This document shows, one piece after another, positions 1 through 8,092 of a DNA stretch of 43,897 nucleotides. The notes beneath the pieces were generated by a model. It was not told the origin of the DNA, did not search any database, and was given only the letters and a program-made list of their open reading frames with translations. The translations under genes were made by a program, and so were the position numbers. Every line of letters starts with the position of its first letter. Position 1 is the stretch's first letter. This DNA comes from Dermatophilaceae bacterium. GTDB lineage: Bacteria > Actinomycetota > Actinomycetes > Actinomycetales > Dermatophilaceae. Where the stretch lies: NCBI GenBank assembly GCA_014377705.1, contig JACMPC010000036.1, forward strand, positions 1 through 43,897, read 5' to 3'.

Positions 1-1
1 C

Positions 2-685
2 CTAGTAGCTGAAGTTGTTGGTGTCAGACATATTGTTGCCGGTGGCGATCAGGAGACCGAATCCCACGATGGCCAGGAGCACGACGATGCCGAAGTTGAC
101 ACCGAAGATGATCCACCCGGTCCTGGCCTTCTTGCGTGAGCCGGCCGGGTCAGTGCTGTTCGACGTCAGCGCCATGATCCCGAAGACCAGGCTCGGGATG
201 CCGACGATGAAGCAGGTGCTCAGCATGAAGACGCCGGACAGGATGGTCAGCACGATGGCCGAGCCGTTCGTCTCGGTCTGCGGCCCGGTTGGGTATGTCT
301 GCTGGCCGTATGCCGGGTACTGCGCCCCGGGCTGCTGGCTATAGGGCTGGCTGGGCGGCTGCTGGCCGTACGGCGGGGGCGGAGGCTGCTCGCCATGCGG
401 CTGAGGCGGCTGAGGCGGCTGCTGGGCGTAGGGGTTGCTCAGCGGTGGCGCGACAGGCGGGGTCGTCGGCTGGCCCGCTGCCGGCTGCTCGTCCTGGGGC
501 CGGGAGGCGCTCGGAGGAGTCGGCCGGGTGGGGATGGGTGCGGTGGGGTCCGCCCAGACCCGTGCCGTCGGGTCGCTGAAGACGGTGTCCGGGGGTGCGT
601 CCTGGATCTCGCCCTCATCCTGGCCGGGACTCTTGTCCGGGTCAGGCTCGGGCTTTTGGGTGCCGCCGCTGGTCGGCTCGCTCAT
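2..685 (-). CDS. Proline-rich DUF4190-like membrane protein
   Basis: A 227-residue protein of unknown function. The first ~140 residues are acidic and then rich in Pro, Gln, Gly and Tyr (repeated PPQPP and YGQQP-like units), typical of a disordered cytoplasmic arm. Two hydrophobic segments follow, around SAIVLTILSGVFMLSTCFIV and GWIIFGVNFGIVVLLAIVGF, separated by a short basic loop. This matches the small two-helix DUF4190 proteins common in actinobacteria. I chose the ATG at 685 because GGGGAGAGAG lies about 5 bases upstream; the longer open frame to 811 has no such site. The gene is complete, ending in TAG at bases 2-4, and is divergent from mvaB. Family assignment is by overall architecture, not by a catalytic motif. 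Confidence 0.75.
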   Translation of the reverse strand: MSEPTSGGTQKPEPDPDKSPGQDEGEIQDAPPDTVFSDPTARVWADPTAPIPTRPTPPSASRPQDEQPAAGQPTTPPVAPPLSNPYAQQPPQPPQPHGEQPPPPPYGQQPPSQPYSQQPGAQYPAYGQQTYPTGPQTETNGSAIVLTILSGVFMLSTCFIVGIPSLVFGIMALTSNSTDPAGSRKKARTGWIIFGVNFGIVVLLAIVGFGLLIATGNNMSDTNNFSY

Positions 686-825
686 CGACTCTCTCCCCAT
701 GTCGTTCTTGCCGCTCGTCACCTGTCGACGCAAAGATAGCAACTGTGCGCCGGCCGTGGCGCTTTGCCGCTGTTGACGGCTCGAGGCTTCCTGACACGAT
801 AGGTGCCTCAAGGCAGGAGGTACCT

Positions 826-1755
826 ATGCGACGACCACAGCGTGAAGCCCTCCCGGACATGCCCGGGCGGATCACCATCTATGAGGTCGGAGCTCGCGAC
901 GGGCTGCAGAACGAGAAGACCCTGGTCCCGGTCGAGGTCAAGGCCGAGTTCATCAGGCGCCTGGTGGCGGCCGGGCTCGACACCGTCGAGACGACGTCCT
1001 TCGTGTCGCCGGAGTGGGTTCCCCAGCTTGCTGACTCGGCCGCCCTGCTGGGCCTGCTCGATGAGGTGGGCCGAGGTCGCAACCGGCCGGTCCTGGTGCC
1101 CAACGAGCGAGGTCTGGACGAGGCGCTGGCCCAGGGTGCCCAGGCCATCGCCGTCTTCGGCAGCGCTACAGAGACCTTTGCGCGCAAGAACCTCAACCGC
1201 AGTCTTGAGGAGTCCGTCGCGATGTTCGCTCCCGTGGTGCAGCGAGCGCGCGACGAGGGCCTGTGGGTCCGCGGGTACCTCTCGATGTGCTTCGGCGACC
1301 CGTGGGAGGGGGATGTCCCGATCAGCCAGGTTGTCGATGCCGCTTTTCGGATCATGGATCTGGGCTGCGACCAGCTCAGCCTCGGCGACACCATCGGGAC
1401 CGGCACCACCGGACACGTCCACCGGCTGCTGGACGCGCTGGACGCCAGGGGTCTGGGGACCGACCGCCTTGGCGTGCACTTCCATGACACCTACGGCCAG
1501 GCCCTGGCGAACACCCTGGCAGCGCTTGCTCACGGGGTCACCGTCGTCGACTCCTCTGCCGGCGGTCTGGGTGGCTGCCCCTACGCGATGAGCGCGACCG
1601 GAAACCTGGCGACCGAGGACCTGGTCTGGGCCCTGGACGGCCTGGGGATCGAGACCGGGGTCGACCTTGAGGCGCTGGTGCAGACCAGCGTGTGGATGGC
1701 GGGGAACCTGGGGCGACCCTCCCCCTCCCGCGTCGTCAAGGCGCTGGCCGGATGA
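826..1755 (+). CDS. mvaB: Hydroxymethylglutaryl-CoA lyase
   Basis: A 309-residue TIM-barrel enzyme of the HMGL-like family, close to the usual length. It cleaves 3-hydroxy-3-methylglutaryl-CoA to acetyl-CoA and acetoacetate, the last step of leucine breakdown. The N-terminal motif GARDGLQNE carries the metal- and substrate-binding Arg-Asp. The C-terminal signature GGLGGCPYAMSATGNLATED contains the catalytic Cys at about residue 251. A metal-binding histidine pair sits in GVHFHDTYG. The ATG at 826 follows AGGCAGGAGG with a 5-base gap. An upstream in-frame extension to 595 would overlap the divergent neighbour and is rejected. The stop overlaps the next start (GGATGA), so the two genes are probably translationally coupled. 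Confidence 0.93.
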   Translation: MRRPQREALPDMPGRITIYEVGARDGLQNEKTLVPVEVKAEFIRRLVAAGLDTVETTSFVSPEWVPQLADSAALLGLLDEVGRGRNRPVLVPNERGLDEALAQGAQAIAVFGSATETFARKNLNRSLEESVAMFAPVVQRARDEGLWVRGYLSMCFGDPWEGDVPISQVVDAAFRIMDLGCDQLSLGDTIGTGTTGHVHRLLDALDARGLGTDRLGVHFHDTYGQALANTLAALAHGVTVVDSSAGGLGGCPYAMSATGNLATEDLVWALDGLGIETGVDLEALVQTSVWMAGNLGRPSPSRVVKALAG

Positions 1756-2117
1756 CCGATCCGATGCTGCCGGGCGAGGGACCACAGCCGGGCGAGGGAC
1801 CACAGAAGGGGCTCAAGGGCTGGATGGCCCGGCGGGCCGAGACCATGCTGCGCAAGCCCCGGCGGACCCTCCCCGCGCTGACGGAGCCGGGGGAGTGTCA
1901 GGTGGTCCTCCAGCTGACCGGAGCCAGCCCGGTCAGGGTCGTCACGGTGATCAGCGAGGCGACCGGGCTCGACCTCATGTCCGCCAGCGTCCTCGCGCAG
2001 GATGCGCCGGCGGTGGTGGTGTCGGGGGTCAGCCAGGCCAGCGCCGACCGTGTGGTCGAACGGCTCCAGAACGCCGGTGCGAAGGCCGTCGTCGGGGAGT
2101 CTTACCGGCCGCAGTGA
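1752..2117 (+). CDS. Ribosomal protein L7/L12 C-terminal-domain-like protein
   Basis: A 121-residue protein whose ATG overlaps the mvaB stop by 4 bases. Residues ~1-45 are polar, with a repeated GEGPQ unit and a basic patch. Residues ~50-118 (CQVVLQLTGASPVRVVTVIS, then ATGLDLMSASVLAQDAPAVV and ASADRVVERLQNAGAKAVV) have the beta-alpha-alpha-beta-alpha-beta pattern of the L7/L12 C-terminal domain, including the alternating Ala/Val helix that ends in the GA(K)A turn. It lacks the L7/L12 stalk dimerisation domain, so it is not the ribosomal stalk protein. Actinobacteria carry several such small paralogues of unknown role. Coupling to mvaB suggests only co-expression. Confidence 0.65.
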   Translation: MTDPMLPGEGPQPGEGPQKGLKGWMARRAETMLRKPRRTLPALTEPGECQVVLQLTGASPVRVVTVISEATGLDLMSASVLAQDAPAVVVSGVSQASADRVVERLQNAGAKAVVGESYRPQ

Positions 2118-2146
2118 TCCGGTTGTGCCTGTGATCAGGCTCATGG

Positions 2147-4438
2147 TCAGCTCACTGCTGCTCCAGTGATCCGGTGGATCGAGAAGGCGCGCTCGACATT
2201 GGATCCCTCGACCGAACCATAGGCACGGCCACCCTCGATTCGCCTGGGATAGAAGAGGACCCGGGTCGTCCGGCCATCGGCATCGGCATACCCGATCCAG
2301 ACCCCGAGACTGTCGGCCGCAGCCTCACGCAGGAAGGCGAGCGCGACGGCCGGCTCGGTGGACGGCAGCCTCGGCCCGGGCTGCGACTGGGCGCGCGCCC
2401 GCTCGTAGGCCGCGGACTCCTCCCCGGCGCGCAGGGCCGTGACCAGGGTGTGGGTGAGCTCGTCGTCGACGAACGACGTGGTCGTCGGTGTGGCCGGCGG
2501 CCGTCGGGCGGGGGTGCGGTGGTGCGCGACGCGCGGGATCTGGATGCCGCCCTCCGTCGTCTCGGCGACCGGCGCGAAGCCGTTCTCCCGCAACATCTCC
2601 AGGACCACGAGGGTGTGTGCCTGCGACACCACGACCGTGGGTGCGACCCTTCTGAGCTGGAGCGCGGCCAGCCCGCGGTCAGCCAGCATGGTGTCCAGCA
2701 CCGTTGTGTCGTCACTGCGGATGTATGCCAAGACCGAACCCACGCGCGTCTGGCCGTGGCGCCGTGCGACATCGCCCACCAGGTACTCCAGGGGCTGGGG
2801 GACCGGAGTACGGCTTGCGTCCTGCAACGCGGTGAGGACCTGCGCTGCCGACCATCCCGCGTCAAGACCCCGGCGCACACTTTGCGGGGAGAAGCGGTAG
2901 ACCGTCGCGCCGCCTCGTGACTCCACATCGGCGATCAGGCGCATGAACTGGGCGAGGCTGCCCTCGAGCCGACCGGGGGCGACAGCGGTCAGATCCGCCT
3001 GGAGCAGCACATGCTCGACCGGGGAGGGCAGGTGGGTGTTGATCGCCTTCTCAGCGGCAGCCGGGTCAGCGGTGCCCTTGAAGAGGAACCGGCCCGCGGT
3101 GCTGAGCGCCCCCCGACCGGTGATCCCCAGCCACTCCGCCTCACGCAACACGGCGGCGGTGACCGCTTCGATGATCTCCGCCCGGCGCATCGGCCTCCGC
3201 CAGCGGATGCGGGCAGCCAGGCTGGCCAGGTCCGGCGCCTGGCCTTCGGGCAGGGCGGCCAGCTCGGCCAGCACGTCACCGCGAAGCTGACGCATCGGCG
3301 GATAGACGACCTCCCCGCTGAGTGCGTTGGCGGGGCTTCCCCCACCTGGGGGAGCCGCACTGACCAGGTGCGGTGCGCGCCCCGAGGCTAGCCAGGCCCG
3401 GCTGAGCCGGATCCAGCGCTTTGCCGAGGGTCGCTGCTGCCAGTCGTCGTATCCCGGCGTCGGCGCCCACACCGGCTCCAGCGAGCCGTCGTCGGCCAGC
3501 AGGCCCGCGGCATATGCGGTCTCGACGACGAACGCGGCATGGGCAGAGTCGACGTCGAGGGTCGAGGCCAGGCGCTTGAAGTCGCGCACGGAGAGGCCGC
3601 CGGCGCGCAGGACCCGCGGCGGGCGGGGGCCCCAGTCGGCGGCGAGCTCGTCCACCAGGCCGAGCAGCTCGGAGGCCTGGCCCCCGGCCGCGTCATCCAC
3701 CGACGGCTGCTTGTGGGCGTTGAAGGTCAGCGTCGGCGCGGTCAGCTCGCTCTGGTGGTGCAGCCTGCCCCCGCGCAGCTGCAGGGCCACCTCGCGGGGC
3801 AGGGCGACGTGGTCACCCGACAGGGCGCTGATGAGCTGATGGGACAGCAGCCAGTCGCCTGCTGCGGCCATCGGGCCACCGGGTGACAGTGTCCCTACCG
3901 GAGGGCCCCAGGTGAGCAGGTCGAGAATGTTGCGGGCTCCTGCGGGCGCGGAGGCGATGACCGCGTCCAGCTCCCCGGGGGAGGTCGACCACCCAGGGGC
4001 CGAACCGGGCAGCTCGGCCATCGCCGGCCCCAGGCCGGCCGGATGGGGCCCGAGCACCTCGGAGACCGCCCGCACCACGTGGTCGCCGTCACCGCTGTGC
4101 CAGAGCAGGGCGCGATCCCAGAGCTCGCGGACGAACCCGTCCAGGGACCGGAGCGAGGTGCCGAGGAGCTTGGCCGTCACGGGCAGATCGACGGGGTCGC
4201 CGCTGACCACGAGCGTCTCGAGAACCTGCAGGTGCCCGCGGTCCAGCCCGTCCAGGGCCCGTTGGACGCTGGCCCGCGTGCTGGCCCGGGCGGCCAGCGA
4301 GGTCAGGTCGCTGGGAGCCGGCCGAGCGAGGTCAGGTCGGCGGCGGACCAGGGTGCGCAACTGCTCATCACTTCGGCTTCGGACGTCGTCGGCGAGGCTC
4401 CTGACGGCGGTGGCTGTACGGGACGAGGAGGTAGACAC
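2147..4438 (-). CDS. XPB/Ssl2 helicase C-terminal-like protein without a motor
   Basis: A 763-residue protein resembling the actinobacterial family typified by Mycobacterium Rv0862c. Residues ~1-200 look like winged-helix DNA-binding material. The middle, around SPVEHVLLQADLTAVAPGRL and continuing past ATVYRFSPQSVRRGLDAGWS, matches the Helicase_C_3 domain found in XPB/Ssl2 relatives. The C-terminal ~120 residues are a separate small domain (WIGYADADGRTTRVLFYPRR, a WYL-like strand pattern). I see no Walker A or DEAH motif, so it is probably an accessory or DNA-binding protein and not a helicase. The start is GTG at 4438; there is no clear ribosome-binding site, and an ATG 5 bases upstream is out of frame. 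The biological role is unknown. Confidence 0.78.
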   Translation of the reverse strand: MSTSSSRTATAVRSLADDVRSRSDEQLRTLVRRRPDLARPAPSDLTSLAARASTRASVQRALDGLDRGHLQVLETLVVSGDPVDLPVTAKLLGTSLRSLDGFVRELWDRALLWHSGDGDHVVRAVSEVLGPHPAGLGPAMAELPGSAPGWSTSPGELDAVIASAPAGARNILDLLTWGPPVGTLSPGGPMAAAGDWLLSHQLISALSGDHVALPREVALQLRGGRLHHQSELTAPTLTFNAHKQPSVDDAAGGQASELLGLVDELAADWGPRPPRVLRAGGLSVRDFKRLASTLDVDSAHAAFVVETAYAAGLLADDGSLEPVWAPTPGYDDWQQRPSAKRWIRLSRAWLASGRAPHLVSAAPPGGGSPANALSGEVVYPPMRQLRGDVLAELAALPEGQAPDLASLAARIRWRRPMRRAEIIEAVTAAVLREAEWLGITGRGALSTAGRFLFKGTADPAAAEKAINTHLPSPVEHVLLQADLTAVAPGRLEGSLAQFMRLIADVESRGGATVYRFSPQSVRRGLDAGWSAAQVLTALQDASRTPVPQPLEYLVGDVARRHGQTRVGSVLAYIRSDDTTVLDTMLADRGLAALQLRRVAPTVVVSQAHTLVVLEMLRENGFAPVAETTEGGIQIPRVAHHRTPARRPPATPTTTSFVDDELTHTLVTALRAGEESAAYERARAQSQPGPRLPSTEPAVALAFLREAAADSLGVWIGYADADGRTTRVLFYPRRIEGGRAYGSVEGSNVERAFSIHRITGAAVS

Positions 4439-4675
4439 ACGTCATACGGTAGTTGGCGCGGGAGTCCTTGCTTGCAGTGTGGCTGATCGGTGCCAAGAAA
4501 CCGACCACCCGACTCGTACCCGTGGAGGAACCTGTGCAGGCTCAGAGGCTCTCGTCCTATGGCCGCCGCGGAGATCCCCGCTCGGGCCGTCCGGCACTCG
4601 TAGGCGACACTCAGGGAGTTCCCCGACATTTCACCGGCTGATGATGGACCCTAGGAACGAAACGAAAGGAATGCC

Positions 4676-5473
4676 ATGACTGAGCAGCCGCCTGTGCCGC
4701 CGCCCCACCAGCCGTCCGGACTCCCGGCGGGGGACAGCCCGGTCACCCAGCCGATGCCTGCCACCGGCCCGCCTGTCGGGCCCCCTGCCGGATCCCCTGT
4801 TGGTTCGCCCGCCGGTCCGACTGCCGGGTCGCCTGCCGGTCCCCATGGCGGACCTCCGGTCGCAGTCCCGCCATCCCCGCCCAGCACGAATCTGTGGCGC
4901 CAGGCCACGTCCACCCATGGGGGGCGCTGGGCGATCGCCGTGGCCGCCGTGTCTCTGGCCGCCCTGTTGCTTCTTGGTGTCGTCGTTGCCGGTGTCGTGG
5001 TGCTGGGTGGTCATGACCGTGTCGCGATGATGGGCCAGCGGCAGGACGGCAACTCCCGTGACCAGGGTCGCCAGCGAGATGGCCAGAGCCCTGGTGCACG
5101 AGACAGGAACGGCCAGCAGCAGCCCGGTATGCCGGGTACCCCTGGAATGCGGGGTGGCCGGCATCAGGGCCAGGGCGGGCTCGAGGCCCTCCTTGGCGGC
5201 GCCTTGCACGGCAGCATGAGTGCGGAGGTCGACGGTTCGGTTCAGGCGCTGGTGTTCCAGCGTGGCGCCGTCACCGCGGTGAGCGCCACCTTGATCACCC
5301 TCAGGAGCTCGGACGGTTTTGTGGGCACCTACGGCCTTACTGCCGCGACGGCCGCCAGGATGGGAGCCCCCGTCAAGGGCGGGGACGCGTTCGTCCTGGC
5401 TCGTGCAGCCGACGAGGTGGCCCTCATGACCATGGCTTTGCCGACCGACGCGAATGTCACGCCGGTCAACTAG
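4676..5473 (+). CDS. Pro/Gly-rich single-pass membrane protein, DUF5666-like ectodomain
   Basis: A 265-residue protein of unknown function. Residues 1-70 are a low-complexity cytoplasmic arm built of short GPPAGSPVGSPAG-type units. A single transmembrane helix spans about residues 85-111 (GRWAIAVAAVSLAALLLLGV onward). Residues ~115-165 are a charged Gln/Arg/Gly linker. The C-terminal ~100 residues (GSVQALVFQRGAVTAVSATL, then DGFVGTYGL) have short beta strands with conserved-looking Gly and Thr, similar to DUF5666 ectodomains. The ATG follows GAAAGGA by 5 bases. It converges on the broken MFS gene, and the two stops are 28 bases apart. The DUF5666 link is a resemblance by eye only. Confidence 0.6.
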   Translation: MTEQPPVPPPHQPSGLPAGDSPVTQPMPATGPPVGPPAGSPVGSPAGPTAGSPAGPHGGPPVAVPPSPPSTNLWRQATSTHGGRWAIAVAAVSLAALLLLGVVVAGVVVLGGHDRVAMMGQRQDGNSRDQGRQRDGQSPGARDRNGQQQPGMPGTPGMRGGRHQGQGGLEALLGGALHGSMSAEVDGSVQALVFQRGAVTAVSATLITLRSSDGFVGTYGLTAATAARMGAPVKGGDAFVLARAADEVALMTMALPTDANVTPVN

Positions 5474-5500
5474 CCCGAGCCGTCCACCACGGGCCACGGC

Positions 5501-6413
5501 TCACGCCCGGCTGAGTGCGGGCGACGGAGACTGGACGCCGTTGACAATCGTCGCGGTGTTCGCGGCGAAGGCGTAGCCGATCGTTCGGGTCGAGACCTCA
5601 CCTACCAGCCGAGCGTATGCGGTGAATCCTGCCTCGGACTGCGCGTAGCCGACGAAGGCGGACAGGAAGGTCAGCGCGATCACCGGCACTATCGCCCTGT
5701 CCCGCAGGATGTCCAGGTACGACGTCCGCAACGGTGAGCCGTCCAGCTCGCTGACCGGGTGCTCGACCTTGCCGCTGACGTGTCGAAGCGGCCCGAGGAG
5801 AACCGCCAGCGGCGCCAGGAAGCTGACAGCGTTGCCCAGATAGATGGCTGTGAACGTGCCGGGCCGATTGATGTCGACGACAGACCCCGCCAGCAGTCCT
5901 CCGATGCCGATGCCGAGGTTGATCAGGGTGAAGTTGATCCCGAAGTAACGCTGCCGGATGGCGCTCGGCACCACCGCGCCGAGCATGGCATTGAAGCCAG
6001 GCCAGAAGACTCCGCTGGCGGCACCGAGCAGGCCCAGGGCCAACGCCGCCATCATCGGGGTCGAGGAGAACGCCAGCATCACGTTGCCCACCATCTGCGC
6101 CGCCATTCCGGTGAGGATGATGCGTCGCGCGCCAAGCCTGTCGATCAGGGCGCCGGCCGGCCCGACCACCGCCATACCGACGACGGCCGGCACCGCGAGC
6201 AGGCTGCCGGCCGTCGTCGGTGGTGAAACCGAGCACCTCATGCAGGTAGATGAAGCCGAACGGGAGCATCAGCCCCGTGCCCAGCGTCTCGATGGCGACG
6301 GTGGACAACAGGAGCTTGCCGTTGCGGGGCAGGTCGCTCCAGAACGAAGCCAGCGAGGGGCGAACAGGTGCGGGGAAGGTCACCGGCCTGAGTATGGCGA
6401 AGAAATCAGCCAC
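5501..6413 (-). pseudogene. MFS transporter, frameshifted and C-terminally truncated
   Basis: Remnant of a major facilitator superfamily efflux transporter. The N-terminal part starts at 6413 and reads SFWSDLPRNGKLLLSTVAIE, then GFIYLHEVLGFTT, before leaving frame near 6220-6226. The reading resumes one frame over as AGSLLAVPAVVGMAVVGPAG, followed by the cytoplasmic-loop motif DRLGARR and several more helices. Together the parts give about 300 residues, against ~400-430 for a full MFS protein. The last recognisable words are FAANTATIV, after which a short unrelated tail ends at 5501. So there are two lesions: a one-base shift and loss of the last four or so helices. A sequencing error could explain the shift but not the missing end. 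Confidence 0.75.
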
Positions 6414-6576
6414 TGCTCAAACGGGTTTCCGGTCCAGGAACGGCTCGGGGTCGGCCGGCGGGGTGGCTGGCGGTGCTGTTCTGTCGATAACCGTTAGCCT
6501 TGGTGCAGCGCAACGTGCGCGATCGCGCCGCCCCCTCTTCTGGGGTAACGACCGACGAGCGAGCAAGAGGTGGGCA

Positions 6577-6978
6577 GTGCCAACAGGCAAGGTCAAGTGG
6601 TACGACGCCGACAAGGGTTTCGGCTTCCTCAGCGACGACGAGGGTACTGACGTGTTCCTGCATGCGGACGCGTTGCCCGAGGGCCTCGTGACGCTGAAGG
6701 GCGGCACGCGGGTGGAGTTCGGCGTCGTCCAGGGCAGGCGCGGAGCGCAGGCACTGTCGGTGCGTGTCCTTGACCCCGCACCCTCGCTGTCCGCGTCCGT
6801 CGCTGCCAAGAACCGCACGTCGCCGGAGGACCTGACGGTCATCGTGGAGGATGTCATCAAGCTCCTCGACAGCGTCTCCACCACGCTGCGCCGCAGCAGG
6901 TATCCGGACAAGGCCACTGCAGCCAAGGTCGCCAAGGTGCTGCGTGGGGTCGCCGGACAGCTCGAGACGGGCGCCTGA
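6577..6978 (+). CDS. Cold-shock-domain protein with C-terminal extension
   Basis: A 133-residue protein. Residues 1-65 form a complete cold-shock (OB-fold) domain with the RNA-binding motifs KGFGFL (RNP1) and VFLHA (RNP2), so it should bind single-stranded RNA or DNA. Residues ~70-133 form a helical extension (TVIVEDVIKLLDSVSTTLRR, then KVAKVLRGVAGQLE), typical of a longer actinobacterial CspA-like group and absent from classical 67-residue Csps. The GTG at 6577 is preceded by AAGAGG with a 6-base gap, and the domain begins right at this codon, so the longer open frame to 6250 is rejected. The next gene starts 3 bases after the stop, indicating an operon. Confidence 0.85.
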   Translation: MPTGKVKWYDADKGFGFLSDDEGTDVFLHADALPEGLVTLKGGTRVEFGVVQGRRGAQALSVRVLDPAPSLSASVAAKNRTSPEDLTVIVEDVIKLLDSVSTTLRRSRYPDKATAAKVAKVLRGVAGQLETGA

Positions 6979-6981
6979 GGT

Positions 6982-7719
6982 ATGGCGACGACAAAAGCGG
7001 ACGCGATCCTGTACGCCGCGACGGACCTGGCCCGCGAGGGGGCCGAGGGCATCGCCGAACCGGGCACGGTCGGCGAGCACCAGGGTGTCGTGATGGATGG
7101 CGAGCGCCTGGCCACCCATTACTTCGCCTGCACGGCCAGGGCCTACCCGGGATGGCGGTGGGCGATCACCGTGGCACGGGTGCCGCGTGGCAAGACGGCG
7201 ACGGTCTGCGAGACCAGTCTGGTGCCCGGGGAGGGCGCGCTCCTCTCGCCCGAATGGCTGCCATATGACCAGCGGCTGGCTCCGGGTGACCTCGGGGCGG
7301 GTGATGTGCTGCCCTACATCGAGGAGGACCAGCGTCTCGAGCTGAGCCTGGAGGCGACCGGCGACGAGGACATCGACGAGGCGGCCCAGTGGGAGATCGG
7401 GCTGGGCCGCAAGAGGGTCCTGTCCGCGGAGGGCCGCGAGGAAGCAGCCGAACGCTGGTATCGCGGTGACGCCGGCCCCACCTCGCCGGTCGCCGAGAAG
7501 GCTACTGCGCCCTGCTCGTCGTGTGGTTTCTTCCTGCCCATGGCGGGTGCGCTGCGCTCTTTTTTTGGCGTATGCGCCAACGCCTGGTCGCCCTCAGACG
7601 GTCACGTCGTGAGCCTTGATCATGGTTGTGGTGCGCACAGCGAGGTTGATCTGATCCGCGAGGATCCCAAGCCCGCCGAGGTGCCTGTTCTCGACGAGTT
7701 CGCCTTCGATGTGGTCTGA
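6982..7719 (+). CDS. DUF3027 family protein
   Basis: A 245-residue conserved actinobacterial protein of unknown function. The conserved core is around HYFACTARAYPGWRWAITVA, followed by SPEWLPYDQRLAPGDLGAGD and ending in an Asp/Glu-rich block. Near residues 175-200 is CSSCGFFLPMAGALRSFFGV followed by CAN. The C..C and later Cys/His residues (DHGCGAH) could form a small zinc site. It starts 3 bases after the cold-shock gene's stop, so the pair is co-transcribed. Mycobacteria keep a homologue (Rv0883c) beside serC; here serC is 7 kb away. No enzymatic motif is visible and I do not propose a function. Confidence 0.85.
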   Translation: MATTKADAILYAATDLAREGAEGIAEPGTVGEHQGVVMDGERLATHYFACTARAYPGWRWAITVARVPRGKTATVCETSLVPGEGALLSPEWLPYDQRLAPGDLGAGDVLPYIEEDQRLELSLEATGDEDIDEAAQWEIGLGRKRVLSAEGREEAAERWYRGDAGPTSPVAEKATAPCSSCGFFLPMAGALRSFFGVCANAWSPSDGHVVSLDHGCGAHSEVDLIREDPKPAEVPVLDEFAFDVV

Positions 7720-7759
7720 AGCAGGCAAGCTCGCCCGTCCAGACCTGACATAGCAGGAG

Positions 7760-8032
7760 TCACTCTTCGCCGGAGAGGTCATCCGCCAGCTGCGGGGATC
7801 GCGCCGGCAGGCTGGCCCCTTCGGCGTTTCCGCGGCCACGTCGGATATACAACAGCGCGAGTCCGCCGCCTGCTAACCCCGCGACGCAGGTCCACGGCCA
7901 CCACTGCCGTTCGCCTTCGTGCAGAACGGGCAGCAGCAGGCTGACCACGAGGGCAATGCCCCAGAGCACCATCCCGATCTCGAGTATCCGGGCGGCGTCG
8001 CTGGCGAGGGGCGGGGGTTCTTCGGGGCTCAC
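7760..8032 (-). CDS. DUF2530 family small membrane protein
   Basis: A 90-residue protein with two hydrophobic segments: about residues 20-38 (MVLWGIALVVSLLLPVL) and 45-62 (WPWTCVAGLAGGGLALLYI). A basic RRGRG turn and an acidic tail follow. Size, topology and position beside a purine permease fit the actinobacterial DUF2530 family, whose function is unknown. I chose the GTG at 8032 because it gives the usual short N-terminus (SPEEPPPL); the in-frame extension to 8134 overlaps the start of the divergent permease. The ribosome-binding site is weak. Only 60 bases separate the two divergent starts, so they probably share a regulatory region. Confidence 0.75.
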   Translation of the reverse strand: MSPEEPPPLASDAARILEIGMVLWGIALVVSLLLPVLHEGERQWWPWTCVAGLAGGGLALLYIRRGRGNAEGASLPARSPQLADDLSGEE

Positions 8033-8092
8033 ATGTGCAATCCTATGCGTCTGCAGCCAGGGATTCGCTGCCGAGGCTCTACGCTTGGCGCC

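Noticed and set aside
4631-5497. Minus-strand ORF of 288 codons over the Pro/Gly-rich gene
   Set aside because: It mirrors the repeats of the plus-strand gene, has no ribosome-binding site, and the plus-strand gene has a signal-consistent membrane helix.
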